Shown here: positions 11,129-21,542 of the stretch, piece by piece | How the letters are laid out: each line of letters opens with the position of its first letter | Position numbering within the stretch: the stretch's first letter is position 1 | The notes under the pieces: model-generated | The model's input: the letters and a program-made list of their open reading frames with translations, nothing else | Database searches by the model: none | Told to the model about the DNA's origin: nothing | From: Termitomyces sp. T153 | Taxonomy: Eukaryota > Basidiomycota > Agaricomycetes > Agaricales > Lyophyllaceae | DNA length: 64,000 nucleotides | Assembly: GCA_018296165.2 (NCBI GenBank) | Contig: JACKQL020000052.1 | Location: 1 to 64,000 of the forward strand | Direction: 5' to 3' | Translations under genes and position numbers: made by a program

Positions 11129-11149
11129 GTGACTAAGTGACCTGCACCA
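11129..11149 (-). repeat. Right terminal inverted repeat
   Basis: Partner of 8140-8160, followed by TA at 11150-11151. The transposase stop lies about 200 bp inside. Confidence 0.8.
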
Positions 11150-11151
11150 TA

Positions 11152-11569
11152 CTTGGGGAATTGAAATATCTGAAGTCCTTTGGTGTATTACAGATTATGG
11201 TAGTGAAATGAACTTGCTATCAATGGTGCGAGCTAAGAAATCAATCAATCAATTAATCAAATCTCGGCCAATGTAAACAATAAAAGAACACCTGTGGTTT
11301 CTTTGCGTAGACAGATCGCTGCTCTGTGTCTACGCGTTCTCTCGGCACTCAGGCCCTGACAAAGCAACAGTTGATTTAGTTTGATAAGCGGGCGTAAGCC
11401 TTCTTACTTCCTTTGATAGTTGGTATGACGTGTCTCCTTGCCGAAGCCACTACAAGGTCAATTTTGGAAATTATAAAAGACACCCTGTCTCATCACTCGC
11501 TTGACCTTACAAGTTGTACCACAACCACGATATTGAACAGACAAATTTCGGAGGTTTTTGTCTTCAAAC
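11152..11569. other. Upstream region of the MAPEG gene
   Basis: Transition from CpG-poor transposon flank to CpG-containing host sequence at about 11300. CT-rich stretches near 11480-11560 may hold the transcription start of the gene at 11570. No other feature seen. Confidence 0.4.
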
Positions 11570-12229
11570 ATGACCGTCACCGTCACCGTTCCTGATGGGT
11601 AGGTGCTTTTGGTGGATTCACCCCTGGAATGTTATGTTATCTCATGCCTCACTTCAAACTAGCCTTGAGTACGTTGCTGCATCTCTGCTGTCGACAGTTT
11701 TCGTTCTGGTGGGACATAGCATCAACGTCTCTAAATGGAGGAAGCGGTCTGGTATCAAGTACCCTCAGTGTGAGTTCTACACACTCTCAACCAACGAATT
11801 GTCATTGACTATCCGCCTTTGATAAGTGTACGCTGAAAAAGCCGAAGTAGAGGCCTCCAGGGACGCCCTTATCTTTAACTGCGCTCAACGTGCGCCGTCT
11901 TCTCGATGATCCTGGACTCCTGACCCATACCTGTTAGGTGCTCATGCGAACACCCTCGAGAATCTACCTATGATCTACGCGACGACTCTTATCACCGCTG
12001 TGAAATATCCCATCGTAGCTGCTGCAGCTTGTGGAGCCTGGTCTTTGTCTCGTATTTTTTACACACGCGGTTATCTTTCGGGTGATCCCAAAAAGGTCAG
12101 TCACATCCAACACAAGAACAAGCTGATCAATGTTGTATTCTATAGCGAACGGGTGCTGGGTACACACTAGGGACGGCGGGCTTTTTCAGTAAATCATCCT
12201 TGTATCTTGTCGCAACCGCCTTGACCTGA
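11570..12229 (+). CDS. MAPEG-family microsomal glutathione S-transferase (MGST3-like)
   Basis: Five exons: 11570-11598, 11663-11769, 11827-11889, 11938-12095 and 12146-12229, giving 146 aa, the usual size of MGST3-type proteins. Membrane segments are visible at LEYVAASLLSTVFVLVG, around MIYATTLITAVKYPIV, AAAACGAWSLSRIFY, and a short one at the C-terminus. Family hallmarks include YAEKAEVEAS, FNCAQRAHANTLENLP and the loop YTRGYLSGDPKK. These enzymes sit in the ER membrane and use glutathione for peroxidase or conjugation reactions. The start MTVTVTVPDG lies in a short first exon. It sits only about 420 bp from a dead transposon but shows intact splice sites and frame. The C-terminal exon is the least certain. 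Confidence 0.85.
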
Positions 12230-12554
12230 CGTTTCAACTAGCTCTCCTTTTAACATCAATCTACACGGTGGGACAAGCAATTTTTCCGCGTCATTGAACA
12301 GAAGTTTCGATGTTAATATGAATTTAAGCACTTATATTGAGAGTAGCTTCTGTGTAGAGTCGAATGGAATTGTATTGGCTGACCGAAAGCATTGGTGGCG
12401 TGTGACCATATTCTCCCTTGTAGTAACACCAGCGTCACAAACATATGTGGATCCTCGTCTATGAATTGTTCATACCTTTTGTACTACTTTGCAGCGTCTG
12501 AACGCATTGCAGTTTCTTTGAATATCATTCGCACGCATTAAACCGACAAATCCC
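12230..12554. other. Intergenic, no feature seen
   Basis: 325 bp between tandem genes. It holds the 3' end of the MAPEG gene and presumably the promoter of the next. No clear TATA box, repeat or RNA gene. Confidence 0.4.
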
Positions 12555-14036
12555 ATGCCGAAGGCTGCCTCCAGACCCTCCTTTCCGACGTCATCTACTG
12601 ATTTTGCTCTTCCACCTTCTCCATCTCTAGCCACAACCTCATCCGTTACTCTCGATGACCCCAATGTCTTGATACAACGTTTTCGGAGGCCGAGTATCTT
12701 GGTCCCCAAATCCGGGTACTTATCAGACAGTCGCCTCCATAGTCCTCTTGCCTCATCCTTCACACTTCATTCGAGGAGACGAAGCCAGAGTAGCCTGATG
12801 TTCGCCGAAGAGCCCGAGAGCGACAAGGACCGCATGCTGACAGACAGCTCGTCTGCAAGCTCTGAAAATCCTACACCACCTCTGAAACCGACACTTGAAG
12901 AACAAAAAGGAAAGTTTCCCTCACGGGCCCCTTTGACGCCTCCTCGTCGGCGATTATCAGTCGCTATGGACGTTCAGGAGCCATTCTCGCCTCTTCCTGG
13001 CAGACGTCTTCTATTTCCTGTGGGTCATACCGATTGAACACATCCATCAGTTAACACTTATTTATCAGCTCAAACCTCCGCGGATTCTGAATCTTTTAGC
13101 TGAGTCGCGACCAGAAGAGAGCGAAGTTAAATCTGAGGCTGCCTTTCAACGGCTCATTCATTCTTGCTCAGAGCTCCCTATCCCGCCCCGCACTCCTCGA
13201 GTAGCTGCAGACCGTGGCCGATACCCAGAGGAAGCTGGTCGAGAAGAAGCGCAGAGAGAAGACACTCCTAGCGATGACGACGACGAACACATAGATGACG
13301 CTCCCTTTGCATTTTCTTCCCTTGCCCCCAGTGCTCCGATTGCTATTCAAAAGCCATACACTTCTGGTAGTGTCAACGGTGACGATCTTACTATGAGCAC
13401 CTCAGCGAGCTCCAGTTTTGGGACTGCAGCCATGGACGTCGATTTGGTTGGTTGTTCTCTTTCTCGTGCTGGCCACATGACTGATTACAAGCAGCCTCCT
13501 GGTTCACCTATGAATTCCTCTGTCTCTACTCCATTGAACCATTGGAGATATACACCACCACCCACAACAAGCGCTGTCCGCTCCAACAAGCGAAAGTGTA
13601 AGCCCAATCCATCTTGAAAGACGTTTTTTATATTTGATATCTTCGTTTTCAAGTGGAAGATCGCTTTGATCCATATCCAAATGCTTCAAAACGGCGAGCC
13701 GTTTCTCCTTCCATGTCATATCTACGGGAAAACCACACAGGTACTGGGACTCCAATGACCGTACGAAATGGAAGGCCCCCCATCTCAATTCCTGTGAATA
13801 TACCCGGCTCGACTGCCAGTTCAGCTGCGTCCTCTCCAACCATCAGTAGTTCCTATCCAACTTCCCTCTCACGGCCTGTGAGTATGACGTCGAGCCCAAC
13901 TCTTAGGGCATCTATGGTATTGGCAAGCCCGATATTGAGACCCGTTCCACGTCACAGCATGAGTCGGAGGGGTGATGATGATGAAAGAGAGGTTCAAGGA
14001 GCTGGGGATGCCGTTGGAGGGCTGACGCTAGAATAG
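12555..14036 (+). CDS. Conserved fungal protein, Ser/Pro-rich, unknown function
   Basis: Three exons (12555-13019, 13069-13597, 13654-14036) give 458 aa. The protein is mostly disordered, with many Ser-Pro/Thr-Pro sites. Two blocks look conserved: LKPPRILNLLAESRPEESEV followed by SEAAFQRLIHSC at the start of exon 2, and DRFDPYPNASKRRAVSPS right after the second intron. The basic KRK and KRR clusters would suit nuclear localisation, and a phosphorylated regulator is possible, but I do not recognise a named family. An acidic DDDDEHIDD run lies in exon 2. The start MPKAASRP is the first ATG of an open frame with no upstream in-frame extension. Confidence 0.75.
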
Positions 14037-14282
14037 CAATGCCGATTCAGTCCCTATTTGATTTAAGCTTCTCTGGTTCTGCGGAAGCAGGATAATTCTC
14101 GACACCTTTACCAAGGACCATCACCTGCTGCTTACGACCCTTGTTGAATGATTTTGTTATAGATGTTGGATCGTGTGGAGATGGCAGTTCTTTTTCTTGT
14201 GCTAATTGCTGGATGATGGATTTGTATCTCAGTATAGGAACTGTACAATATCGACATATATACGTGCACATAATCTTTTGGT

Positions 14283-14560
14283 GTGATCATGAATATTTCT
14301 TGGGTATCGAGAATCTTGGAAATCGAAAATCTTGGAAATCGAAAATCCTAGATTCACTGCTCGCGGCCAATAATGTTTCCTGAGGAAATACTGGAAAAAA
14401 GACCTGTTCTGCCATTTCCAAACAGGATATTTCCAATGGAAAAAGGCTCTAATCAATGGGAAAAGCCTTTTTCCAAAGGAAAATTCTGTCAAAGAAATGA
14501 TATGACAGGTTTCTTTTTCCATTTTTCCAATGGAAACAGGTTCCAGTTCCAGCAGTGATT
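14283..14560. repeat. Inverted and tandem repeat cluster (MITE-like)
   Basis: Short direct repeats of AATCTTGGAAATCGAAA at 14310-14345 are followed by an imperfect hairpin: GGAAAAAAGACCTGT (about 14391) pairs with ACAGGTTTCTTTTTCC (about 14505). Several TTTCCAATGGAAA palindromes lie between. No coding capacity. It could be a miniature inverted-repeat element between the 458-aa gene and the Nop6-like gene; the target duplication is not clear. Confidence 0.4.
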
Positions 14561-14698
14561 CATGCTTAGTGAAACTACTGATGGTAATCTCACGTGCTCC
14601 TAAACTTTACTATCTCTTGGTACTATAGCTGACTTGCTACTTGTTTACGTACACCTCACGACTACGACACCTACATTCACTTATACGTGTGCTCACTC

Positions 14699-15862
14699 AT
14701 GAGCGCCACTGTGAAACTCACGAAAAAGCAGAAGAAAGGGATAGCCTTCCGAGAACGCAAGACCGGCAAGAGGCGTAGCAAGGATGGGGATGGGGTTCAT
14801 GACTCGGAGAATAATGACGTCCCTGTCATGGAAGATCAAGATGCGCTTGCTACCGAGGGTCCTTCGATGGAGGTGGAGGAAACTGTCGAAAAGAAGCCGA
14901 AGTCGAAATCGACCTCGAAGGTCTCTGGGAGCGACAATCAGGCTAAGGGTAAACGCAAGGCGGACGAAGAGGAAGGGGATGTTAGTAGTAAACCAAAAAA
15001 GAGGAAACGGCAGGATGCAGACGTCGATGTCGATGCTCCCGACTCAGGAGAAGAAAAGCCGGTCGCGAAGCGGACAAAGTCTGTGGGGGATGGTGAGGAA
15101 TCTGGTCAAGATACGAAGGTAGTGGCGAAAACGAAACAGAGGTTCATCTTGTTTGTTGGTGAGCAAACTGCTTGTTTCTTATTTTATCGTGCGCTCAGGT
15201 CAGTGAATAGGCAATCTAAAGTATACGACGACCCGTGATGCCATAGCAAAACATTTCGCAGTTTGTGGTATGTTGTAATTCCTTAATTGTATTCATTATC
15301 TCATGTGAACCCCAGATCCTCCTCCCACAATCCGTCTACTGACACCAAAATCCAATGGTGGAAAAACAACGAATAAATCTAAAGGCTGTGCTTTCCTAGA
15401 ATTTACCCATCGAAATGCACTTCAACAAGGGCTCAAATTGCACCAGTCCGAGCTCGATGGCCGGATGATCAACGTTGAACTGACAGCTGGTGGCGGTGGA
15501 AAGAGCGAAGGCAGACTAGAAAAAGTCCGAGAGCGGAACAAGCAATTACTCGGTCAAAGAGTTCGTATATTATCCTTTCTTGGTGTTCTACTGGCTCAAG
15601 CTCTCTCATATAGAAGGAGAAAATTGAAAAGCTTGCCGCTTCTGATGACACTGTGATATCCACTATGCCGGACAAACCACAGCGATATTCAGCTACGTCC
15701 GGCATCAAGCAAGCGCCTACCAAACGTAGAACATGGACAGTCGGAGATGTCGACGATGACGGAGAAACGCATCGAGGGGGAAAGAAGCATTCCAAGCGTT
15801 CCAAGTCTAAGTCAAGTGGAAAGATGTGGGGTACAGGTGTGAATGCAATACCAGTTGGTTAG
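14699..15862 (+). CDS. Nop6-like nucleolar RRM protein
   Basis: Four exons: 14699-15158, 15211-15267, 15316-15560 and 15614-15862, 336 aa. The N-terminal 150 residues are Lys/Glu-rich, low complexity, with KRKADEEEG and KPKKRKR nuclear/nucleolar-type signals. One RRM follows: RNP2 as RFILFVGNLKY and an RNP1-like segment SKGCAFLEF. The tail is basic, with KKHSKRSKSKSSGKMWGTG. Domain order matches yeast Nop6 and its relatives, which bind early pre-40S ribosomal particles; that role is inferred. The ATG at 14699 is preferred, since upstream codons in frame have no ATG. It converges with SED5, whose stop lies 93 bp away on the other strand. Confidence 0.72.
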
Positions 15863-15955
15863 AGGGTCCAGGAATGATATCTGCTATTACTGCGCCAAAT
15901 GCACGCGATGTATAAGTATCCGCCATATAAATAATAAAAAGGTGGGCCAGCCCGT

Positions 15956-17297
15956 TCACTTCGAAACTAGGATGAAAACCAAGAACTGCAGAATGTCATT
16001 GGTAAAGATGCAGAGCTGAACAGGGAGAATGACGACACTTACGAAGATGATGAGAACTCCAAAAACTTTCAGCATTAACCAACGACTATTGACCATGTTA
16101 CCCCAGTACTTCAACAATTCCCGCTGGGCACCCATGACATTGGACTGAATATCCATGGTATCTGCGTCGATACGCTGTACTGTTTCTCTCTGCTCTGCGA
16201 CCATGTTGGCGAGTTGTGTGAATATCTGACCGAGTTCTGCAATAGTGGATTCTATAGATTCGATAGCCGTAGTCCGTGATTGAATATACGAGTCCTAACA
16301 TGATTACTTTAGCGTATCAAAAGACACGGAGAGTCGTGAAAGCACGCACTTGTTGTTCAATCATCTGCATTTGCTGGAAAGCACCTTGATGCCCTGCACC
16401 CTCTTCCGCCGAAGTAAGATCCAAAGCTAAGATGTCACCGTCTTGAACGGCACGTCCCTTGCCTTTCGAGTCAAAACGAGATGAGCTGCCGTCACCCATA
16501 GGGTCGTTTCTTGAGGGTTGATAGAGAAGTGAATCTGGGTAAAACGCCACGTTAGAGGTTTGTTGTGCCATTCGTAAACGGAAGGAACACACTTGAAGGC
16601 GCGGTGTTTGCGGCGGCGGCTGTTGAGTACATGAACTGCTCCGTTCTGTCTTTCGATTCTTTCATGTTCTGTTTGCGGAAAGGTATGTAGCTTGTCTTTC
16701 GTGGTACTGCAATCACTCACCTGCGTTCGCACTTCTAGAACATCTTTAAAGGTCATACTAGTGTTTGCCAGCTTCCCTTGTAGCATCATAACGATATTAT
16801 TGTGATGTTCATCTATCTGTTTCCCTTCTACCGTCTTATTCGCTCCCTGTGCATTATGTTGCTTGCGGTGTGTCTGGAGAGCCGCTATCTGCTTGTTGAT
16901 GTGCGCAATGTCTTGTTTTATGATAAAGGTCAATTCCTGAAAGAGAATATGAGGCGAGATGAGAGCATGAACGAGGCGCTAAACATACACTGATCTCTAC
17001 AGGCCGGTCGTCAAAGAGTGTCTTCCGCTTTGCCACTGTAAATAGCGGTTAAGATAGTCTTCAACAGAGATCAAGATACTTACATTGTGCAAGTTTGTTG
17101 AGTTTTATCGAGGTGCTGCTGATATCCTTCCCGATAGCAGAAGCCATGCGAGAGAACTCGCTTTTGCTGCCGCTCGCCTTGTCATTAGATTGGAGGAGTC
17201 GTTGTTTCGCCTCTGAGCCACGGGTAGGTATAGACGAGCGGCTCCGAATAGAATCTACGCAGGCCTTGAATTCATTGGTGCGGTCCTGGGTAGGCAT
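15956..17297 (-). CDS. SED5: Sed5/syntaxin-5, cis-Golgi t-SNARE
   Basis: Seven exons on the minus strand: 17297-17084, 17035-16989, 16936-16721, 16668-16593, 16534-16350, 16294-16043 and 15985-15956, 339 aa, the length of yeast Sed5. The N-terminus MPTQDRTNEFKACVDSIRSR is the Sly1-binding peptide type. A three-helix Habc region follows, with linker GKGRAVQDGD and the SNARE motif from about residue 245, including the central Gln of ANMVAEQRETVQRID. A C-terminal anchor (RWLMLKVFGVLIIFFLVFILVSK) is split by the last intron. The protein drives fusion of ER-to-Golgi and intra-Golgi vesicles. An upstream in-frame ATG at 17516 would add 73 residues of no similarity to syntaxins, so 17297 is chosen. 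Confidence 0.92.
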
Positions 17298-17594
17298 TGG
17301 AGGCGGGAGGGATTGGTGTACAAACGGACCAGGGATGGTGTGAAGCGCCGACGTTGCCTTTCCGTGTAACGTGGCGCACGTGATTCCAACGCGAATCCCG
17401 GACGAAATGTCATAACAGGCAAGCCAATTGAAAAGTTTGTGGCACCCAAAAATCTGGCCGGGCTCCGCGCCTGTATGCTCCGCGGTTTGACTTTGACTTT
17501 GCGTGGTTTCCCTCATTTAAACTTTTTTCGTCCTTTATCGTCTTGTCGTCGGAACCCAAACCGTCTCCTTACCACCACCACTCATTCACGCTAC
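17298..17594. promoter_or_regulatory. Divergent promoter of SED5 and the glycerol-3-phosphate dehydrogenase gene
   Basis: 297 bp between opposite start codons. A CATTTAAAC box near 17514 and the CT-rich stretch after it point to transcription start of the plus gene near 17540-17570. An open frame upstream of 17595 (from 17439) continues in frame into the dehydrogenase. Confidence 0.55.
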
Positions 17595-19082
17595 ATGGCT
17601 TCGACTGATTCTCAGTATTCGCGAGTCCTCATTTTCGGCGCTGGAAATTTCGGGTCGTGCCTCGCATCGCACCTTGGGGATACGCAGCACGATGTGTACA
17701 TGTGGGCCCGAGAGGGGGCCATTGTTTCGCACTTTAATGAGCATCATCGCAATCCAGTATACCTGCGAGACCATCAGTTCCCGTCGAATATCACCGCTGT
17801 AGGACCAGAGATGCCGAGCAAAGAGCTGATTGACTCGATGGATGTGCTTTTGTTCGCGATACCTACCCAGTTTCTCAGGTATCTGTCATGTTTTGTCCTC
17901 GTGGAGCAAAAGATACTGAAAACCATATACTGCTGAAGAGAGAATCTTGCGATTTTGCAACCGCAGTTGGATACTGAAAAGATGCCCTTGCTAATTTTTG
18001 TGAATAAGGGGATAGAGATTGGGACGCACGCGTTGACGTTGGAGATCATCGCTGATACCTGTGGCCCGGAAGTGGCTAAAAAGGCTACTTTTATTGTGTG
18101 TGTTTCTTTTCAGGGGATTGACTTGATTCTAACAGTCTCTTAGTCGGGCCCATCATTTGCGAAAGAAAGTAAGGGGCTGAATTGTGGAGGCTGGGCCTGA
18201 CAAATTGACCATTCTACTAGTTGTGGAACGACAACCAACATCGGTATCTGTCGCGTCGTTTACCGAGGAGGAAGCGAACAAAGCTTCTCTCCTTTTTCAT
18301 CAGCCTCACTTTCGGTGGTGAGTGACCTTGTTCTCAAAATGGGGCGTCTATATTGACAGATATCATATCAAGTTACACAGGGGGAGATCCCATAGGTATA
18401 GAGTTGGCGGGGGCGCTAAAGAACGTGTATGCGATCGCGTCGGGAATGTCAGATGGGCTAGGGTTTGAGAACAATACGCGAGCAAGTGAGGTGTAATGCC
18501 CCTCTAGACGCGATCAGTTGTCCTGACGGTGGAGTATAGTGATCATAACAAGGGGCTTGGCAGAGATGACGTGTATAGGAACAGCTTATGGCGCATCGCC
18601 ACTGACCTTCTTGGGACTGGCGGGCGTCGGTGATCTGTTTTTGACATGCAGCTCTTCCAACAGTCGCAACTACACTGTTGGGTACCGTCTGGGCAAGGGG
18701 GAATCGCTGGACACAATCATGAAGACGCTCGGCAGTGTCGCGGAGGGAGTTTCAACCGCGAAAGGTGTCAAAAAGATCATCGATGAACTGGGCGTGAATG
18801 CGCCCATTGCCAATACTGTAAGCAATATTCCCACTCGCGTGACATGCCCCTGATTTTGTTTCAAGATATACCATGTACTGTACCACGGTGAGAGTGAGTT
18901 TTGTGGGACTGTTGGCAGAGCTGACGACGACTGCAGGCAAGGACGCGCGGACAGGAGTGCGGGAGCTGATGGGACTGCCGCCGTCGCGGGAACTGGAGCT
19001 GCCGCCGACTGCTGGAGGGCCGGCGCGCCAGCTGCTTCGGAAGCTTGGGCTGGGGGAGACGATAGTTAGCAGTAATCTGTGA
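17595..19082 (+). CDS. Bacterial-type (GpsA) NAD(P)-dependent glycerol-3-phosphate dehydrogenase
   Basis: Eight exons: 17595-17878, 17939-18095, 18144-18168, 18221-18317, 18373-18485, 18540-18817, 18866-18887 and 18937-19082, 373 aa. The enzyme reduces dihydroxyacetone phosphate to glycerol-3-phosphate for lipid and glycerol synthesis. It shows the Rossmann loop GAGNFGSCLA, the substrate-site motifs NKGIE and SGPSFAKE, the catalytic Lys in ALKNVYAIASG, and LAGVGDLFLTCSS and SRNYTVGYRLGKG. These last blocks are those of bacterial and plastid GpsA, not of the yeast Gpd1 type. The frame is open upstream to an ATG at 17439, adding an Arg/Ser/Thr-rich, acid-poor 52 residues like a mitochondrial presequence. 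I chose 17595 because the likely transcription start lies between the two ATGs. Confidence 0.88.
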
Positions 19083-19190
19083 TGAGACTAATTTTAAAAT
19101 ATGATCGCATGCCGGGCCGAGATTGATCTCACGGTATTTTTTCGCTTGTATTTTTTGCACTTTGCGACGAACCTCCATCATCACGAAAAC

Positions 19191-21111
19191 ATGGTCTCTG
19201 CTCTCTGGAACGCGTGCTCTTTGGGCGACGCAGACGCTGTGCGCGACATCCTCAGCGCCGCCGAGCCCGTCGACCTCGAGGCCAAAGGTCTGCGTCCCCC
19301 ATTGCCACGGACAGCGCACTGACCCCCTGCAGATCAGTTTGGTGTCACCCCGCTCATCGAGGCGGTCAAAAACGCCCACCCGGAAATTGTGAAGATGCTG
19401 CTGGACAAAGGTGGGCCCCTGCGATTGACCTTGGTTTGTGCTGACGCGGCTGCAGGGGCGGACGCCAGCAACGCATCTGCGCAAGGCCTGCCCGAGTCGT
19501 ACACGTCTGACCCAGCACTCATCGAGCTCCTGCGCCACAAGGCCTCCGTCCAGGACCCCTCCAAGTCCTTCCACTACGCCACACCGCCCCCAGGCCCGTA
19601 CACTTACTTCCCCGCCCCGCCCGACGCCGCCCCCTTCTACAACGGCCCAGACAGCGCTGGCATTGGCCACCTCCCGCCTCCTGACATAGCAAGGTTCATT
19701 CCGTGCAGATACTTCCCTGCATGTCGCTACGGCGCCTCCTGCATGTTTGCCCATCCTCAGCAGTACTTCCCGGGCACCCTGCCCCCGCCTGCTCCTTATG
19801 TCGCTCCTTATGACCCCATCAATGTCCAGCAGTATCCCCCCAACTACTTTCCTCCGCCCCCCTTCCAGCCAAATCCTATCTCCCCTCCGTCCCACGGCCC
19901 TTCTCCCTCGGAGGTCCCCGTCCCCGTCCAGCCCCCGTTCAGTCCAAACGGCATCCCACCTGCTCCATACGGCCCCATGTCGCCCACTCCATATCCGCAT
20001 CCCGGCCAGCCACCTGTTCCGATAATGATGGCTCCCCTTCCTCCCCCGCACCCACCAACTGCCCCCGTGTACAATAACCCCCCTTCTTCCTATCCCCAAC
20101 ATGACGGATCTCCCACTTACCCTGTCAAGCCCAACGGCATACCTCACGAGTTCAACGGAGATGCAAAGTCTTCCAACCCCCATGACGCGTCGGGTCCCAT
20201 CAATCATCAGGTGCGTGAGAGTTCGGGCCACCGACGTGGGGGACGTCGTCCTTCCTTTACTGGACGCCGCCCACCTTGCCTCTTCTTCCCTGCTGGCCGA
20301 TGCAAAAATGGGTATGTGGCTTTTATAAACTTATTATTGTGCTTCTGATTCATTTCTATCGCAGCGATGACTGTCTCTACCCTCATGTAACACCCGATGG
20401 TAATGCTCCACATCATGCGCCGTACTTTTCTGGTCGTGGGTCAAGGCCACCGCGCCAGCCAAATGGAAATGGCATTAACAATATCACCGACAAGATGGGA
20501 GGCCTGAGTGTCCGCGATGTAAGCTCATCAAACTTTGCTTAGGGATCTACCCTGATAACAATCATTCAAGGCCCAGCGCAACGGTGCAGACCGTCCTCAA
20601 TCAACAGACACGAACCGTCCGCGCTACCACCAAGGCGGCAAAAATGGCTACGGCCAAAATGGCGCACGTGCCGAAAAGCGGTTACCGCCGCCACCCAAAC
20701 AGCAGCGCGTTCCCAATGCTGACGAGTTCCCTGTCCTCGCGGGCACAAATACTCCGCCGACACGGAACACAGGTCTGAATGGGCTGTCGAACGGCCACAC
20801 AGGCCCGACTGCCGCTCAGGTGCTCTCAGCTCCTGCTCCATTCCGCAAGGACGCTGCTTCAAAAGATTCCAGCACTCGTGGTTCATCCCCGGATTCTAAA
20901 TCAGCTGTTGCTTCCAAGGCAAGTTTAAGTTTTTCTGGTGGCGAGACTCGTCCTGATCGAATGAATCTAGGTCGAGTCCAATGGAGTGACCATTGAAGCT
21001 GTCCCGGCTACCACCACGACCCACGATCACCCGGCACCTGTGAAGCTGCCCATCTCGTTTGCTGCTGTTGCCGCACCTGAGCTGCCCAAAGAAATCGCTC
21101 TTTCGGCTTAA
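19191..21111 (+). CDS. Ankyrin-repeat and CCCH zinc-finger protein
   Basis: Six exons: 19191-19287, 19333-19410, 19456-20311, 20365-20518, 20571-20918 and 20971-21111, 557 aa. The N-terminus carries a short ankyrin segment (ALWNACSLGDADAVRDIL, GVTPLIEAVKNAHPEIVKMLL). Two CCCH fingers follow: CRYFPACRYGASCMFAH (C-X5-C-X5-C-X3-H, about residue 155) and CLFFPAGRCKNGDDCLYPH (C-X7-C-X5-C-X3-H, split by intron 3). Between them lies a 150-residue Pro/Tyr-rich linker. CCCH fingers of this kind bind RNA, so a post-transcriptional role is likely. The last intron (20919-20970) has a GC donor (GCAAGT); no GT site there keeps the frame. A long antisense open frame over this gene (18861-20231) is a shadow. 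Confidence 0.8.
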
Positions 21112-21542
21112 AAATGTCAAACGACATCTCTTGGATAATTTTCTCCTCTTTCCTGTTCCTTTCGCTTGGTAGACACTGCATCGCCATTTGTTGTTCGTCT
21201 TCTTCGAGTTTGTCGCTTCATCAGAGATTCCCGTTCCCACACACATACTCACACACAGTTACTGATTATTTTATGCAGCACTCTTCTTTTCATTATGTTT
21301 CATCTGTCTTAATTCAGACGCTCCTTTACATTCTCCCTATCTATCATCAATGTCTCACATAAATTTATCTCCTCTAATCTTTCTTGTAGATCCAGTTGCC
21401 GGCCGACCTGTCTTCTTGATCAACAAACACACATATTGTTTTACTACTCCTGCTACACACGTTCCTATGGGTTCTATATGCGCGATTTATGTTATAGTTA
21501 GTACTCATGTCCAAATCGCCCCTCCCCAACTCTATTACATTC
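21112..21542. other. Convergent 3' intergenic region
   Basis: 431 bp of T-rich, low-complexity sequence between two convergent stop codons. It should hold both 3' UTRs and polyadenylation sites. No gene or repeat recognised. Confidence 0.4.

Larger units (their letters stand above)
8140..11149 (+). mobile_element. Tc1/mariner-type DNA transposon, 3.0 kb, inactive
   Basis: The ends are inverted repeats: 8140-8160 and 11129-11149 match in 20 of 21 positions, with weaker similarity continuing inward. Each end is flanked by TA (8138-8139 and 11150-11151), the target duplication of the Tc1/mariner superfamily. Inside is a DDE transposase on the plus strand broken by stops and frameshifts. The whole element is strongly CpG-depleted compared with flanking genes, in line with long exposure to methylation-driven C-to-T change (inference). 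Confidence 0.82.

Noticed and set aside
12470..12763. 97-codon minus-strand frame
   Set aside because: Antisense to the first exon of the 458-aa gene, no motif.
18861..20231. 456-codon open frame on the minus strand
   Set aside because: It lies antisense to exons of the dehydrogenase and the CCCH protein, has biased Arg/Gly composition and no motif; a shadow of GC-rich coding sequence.
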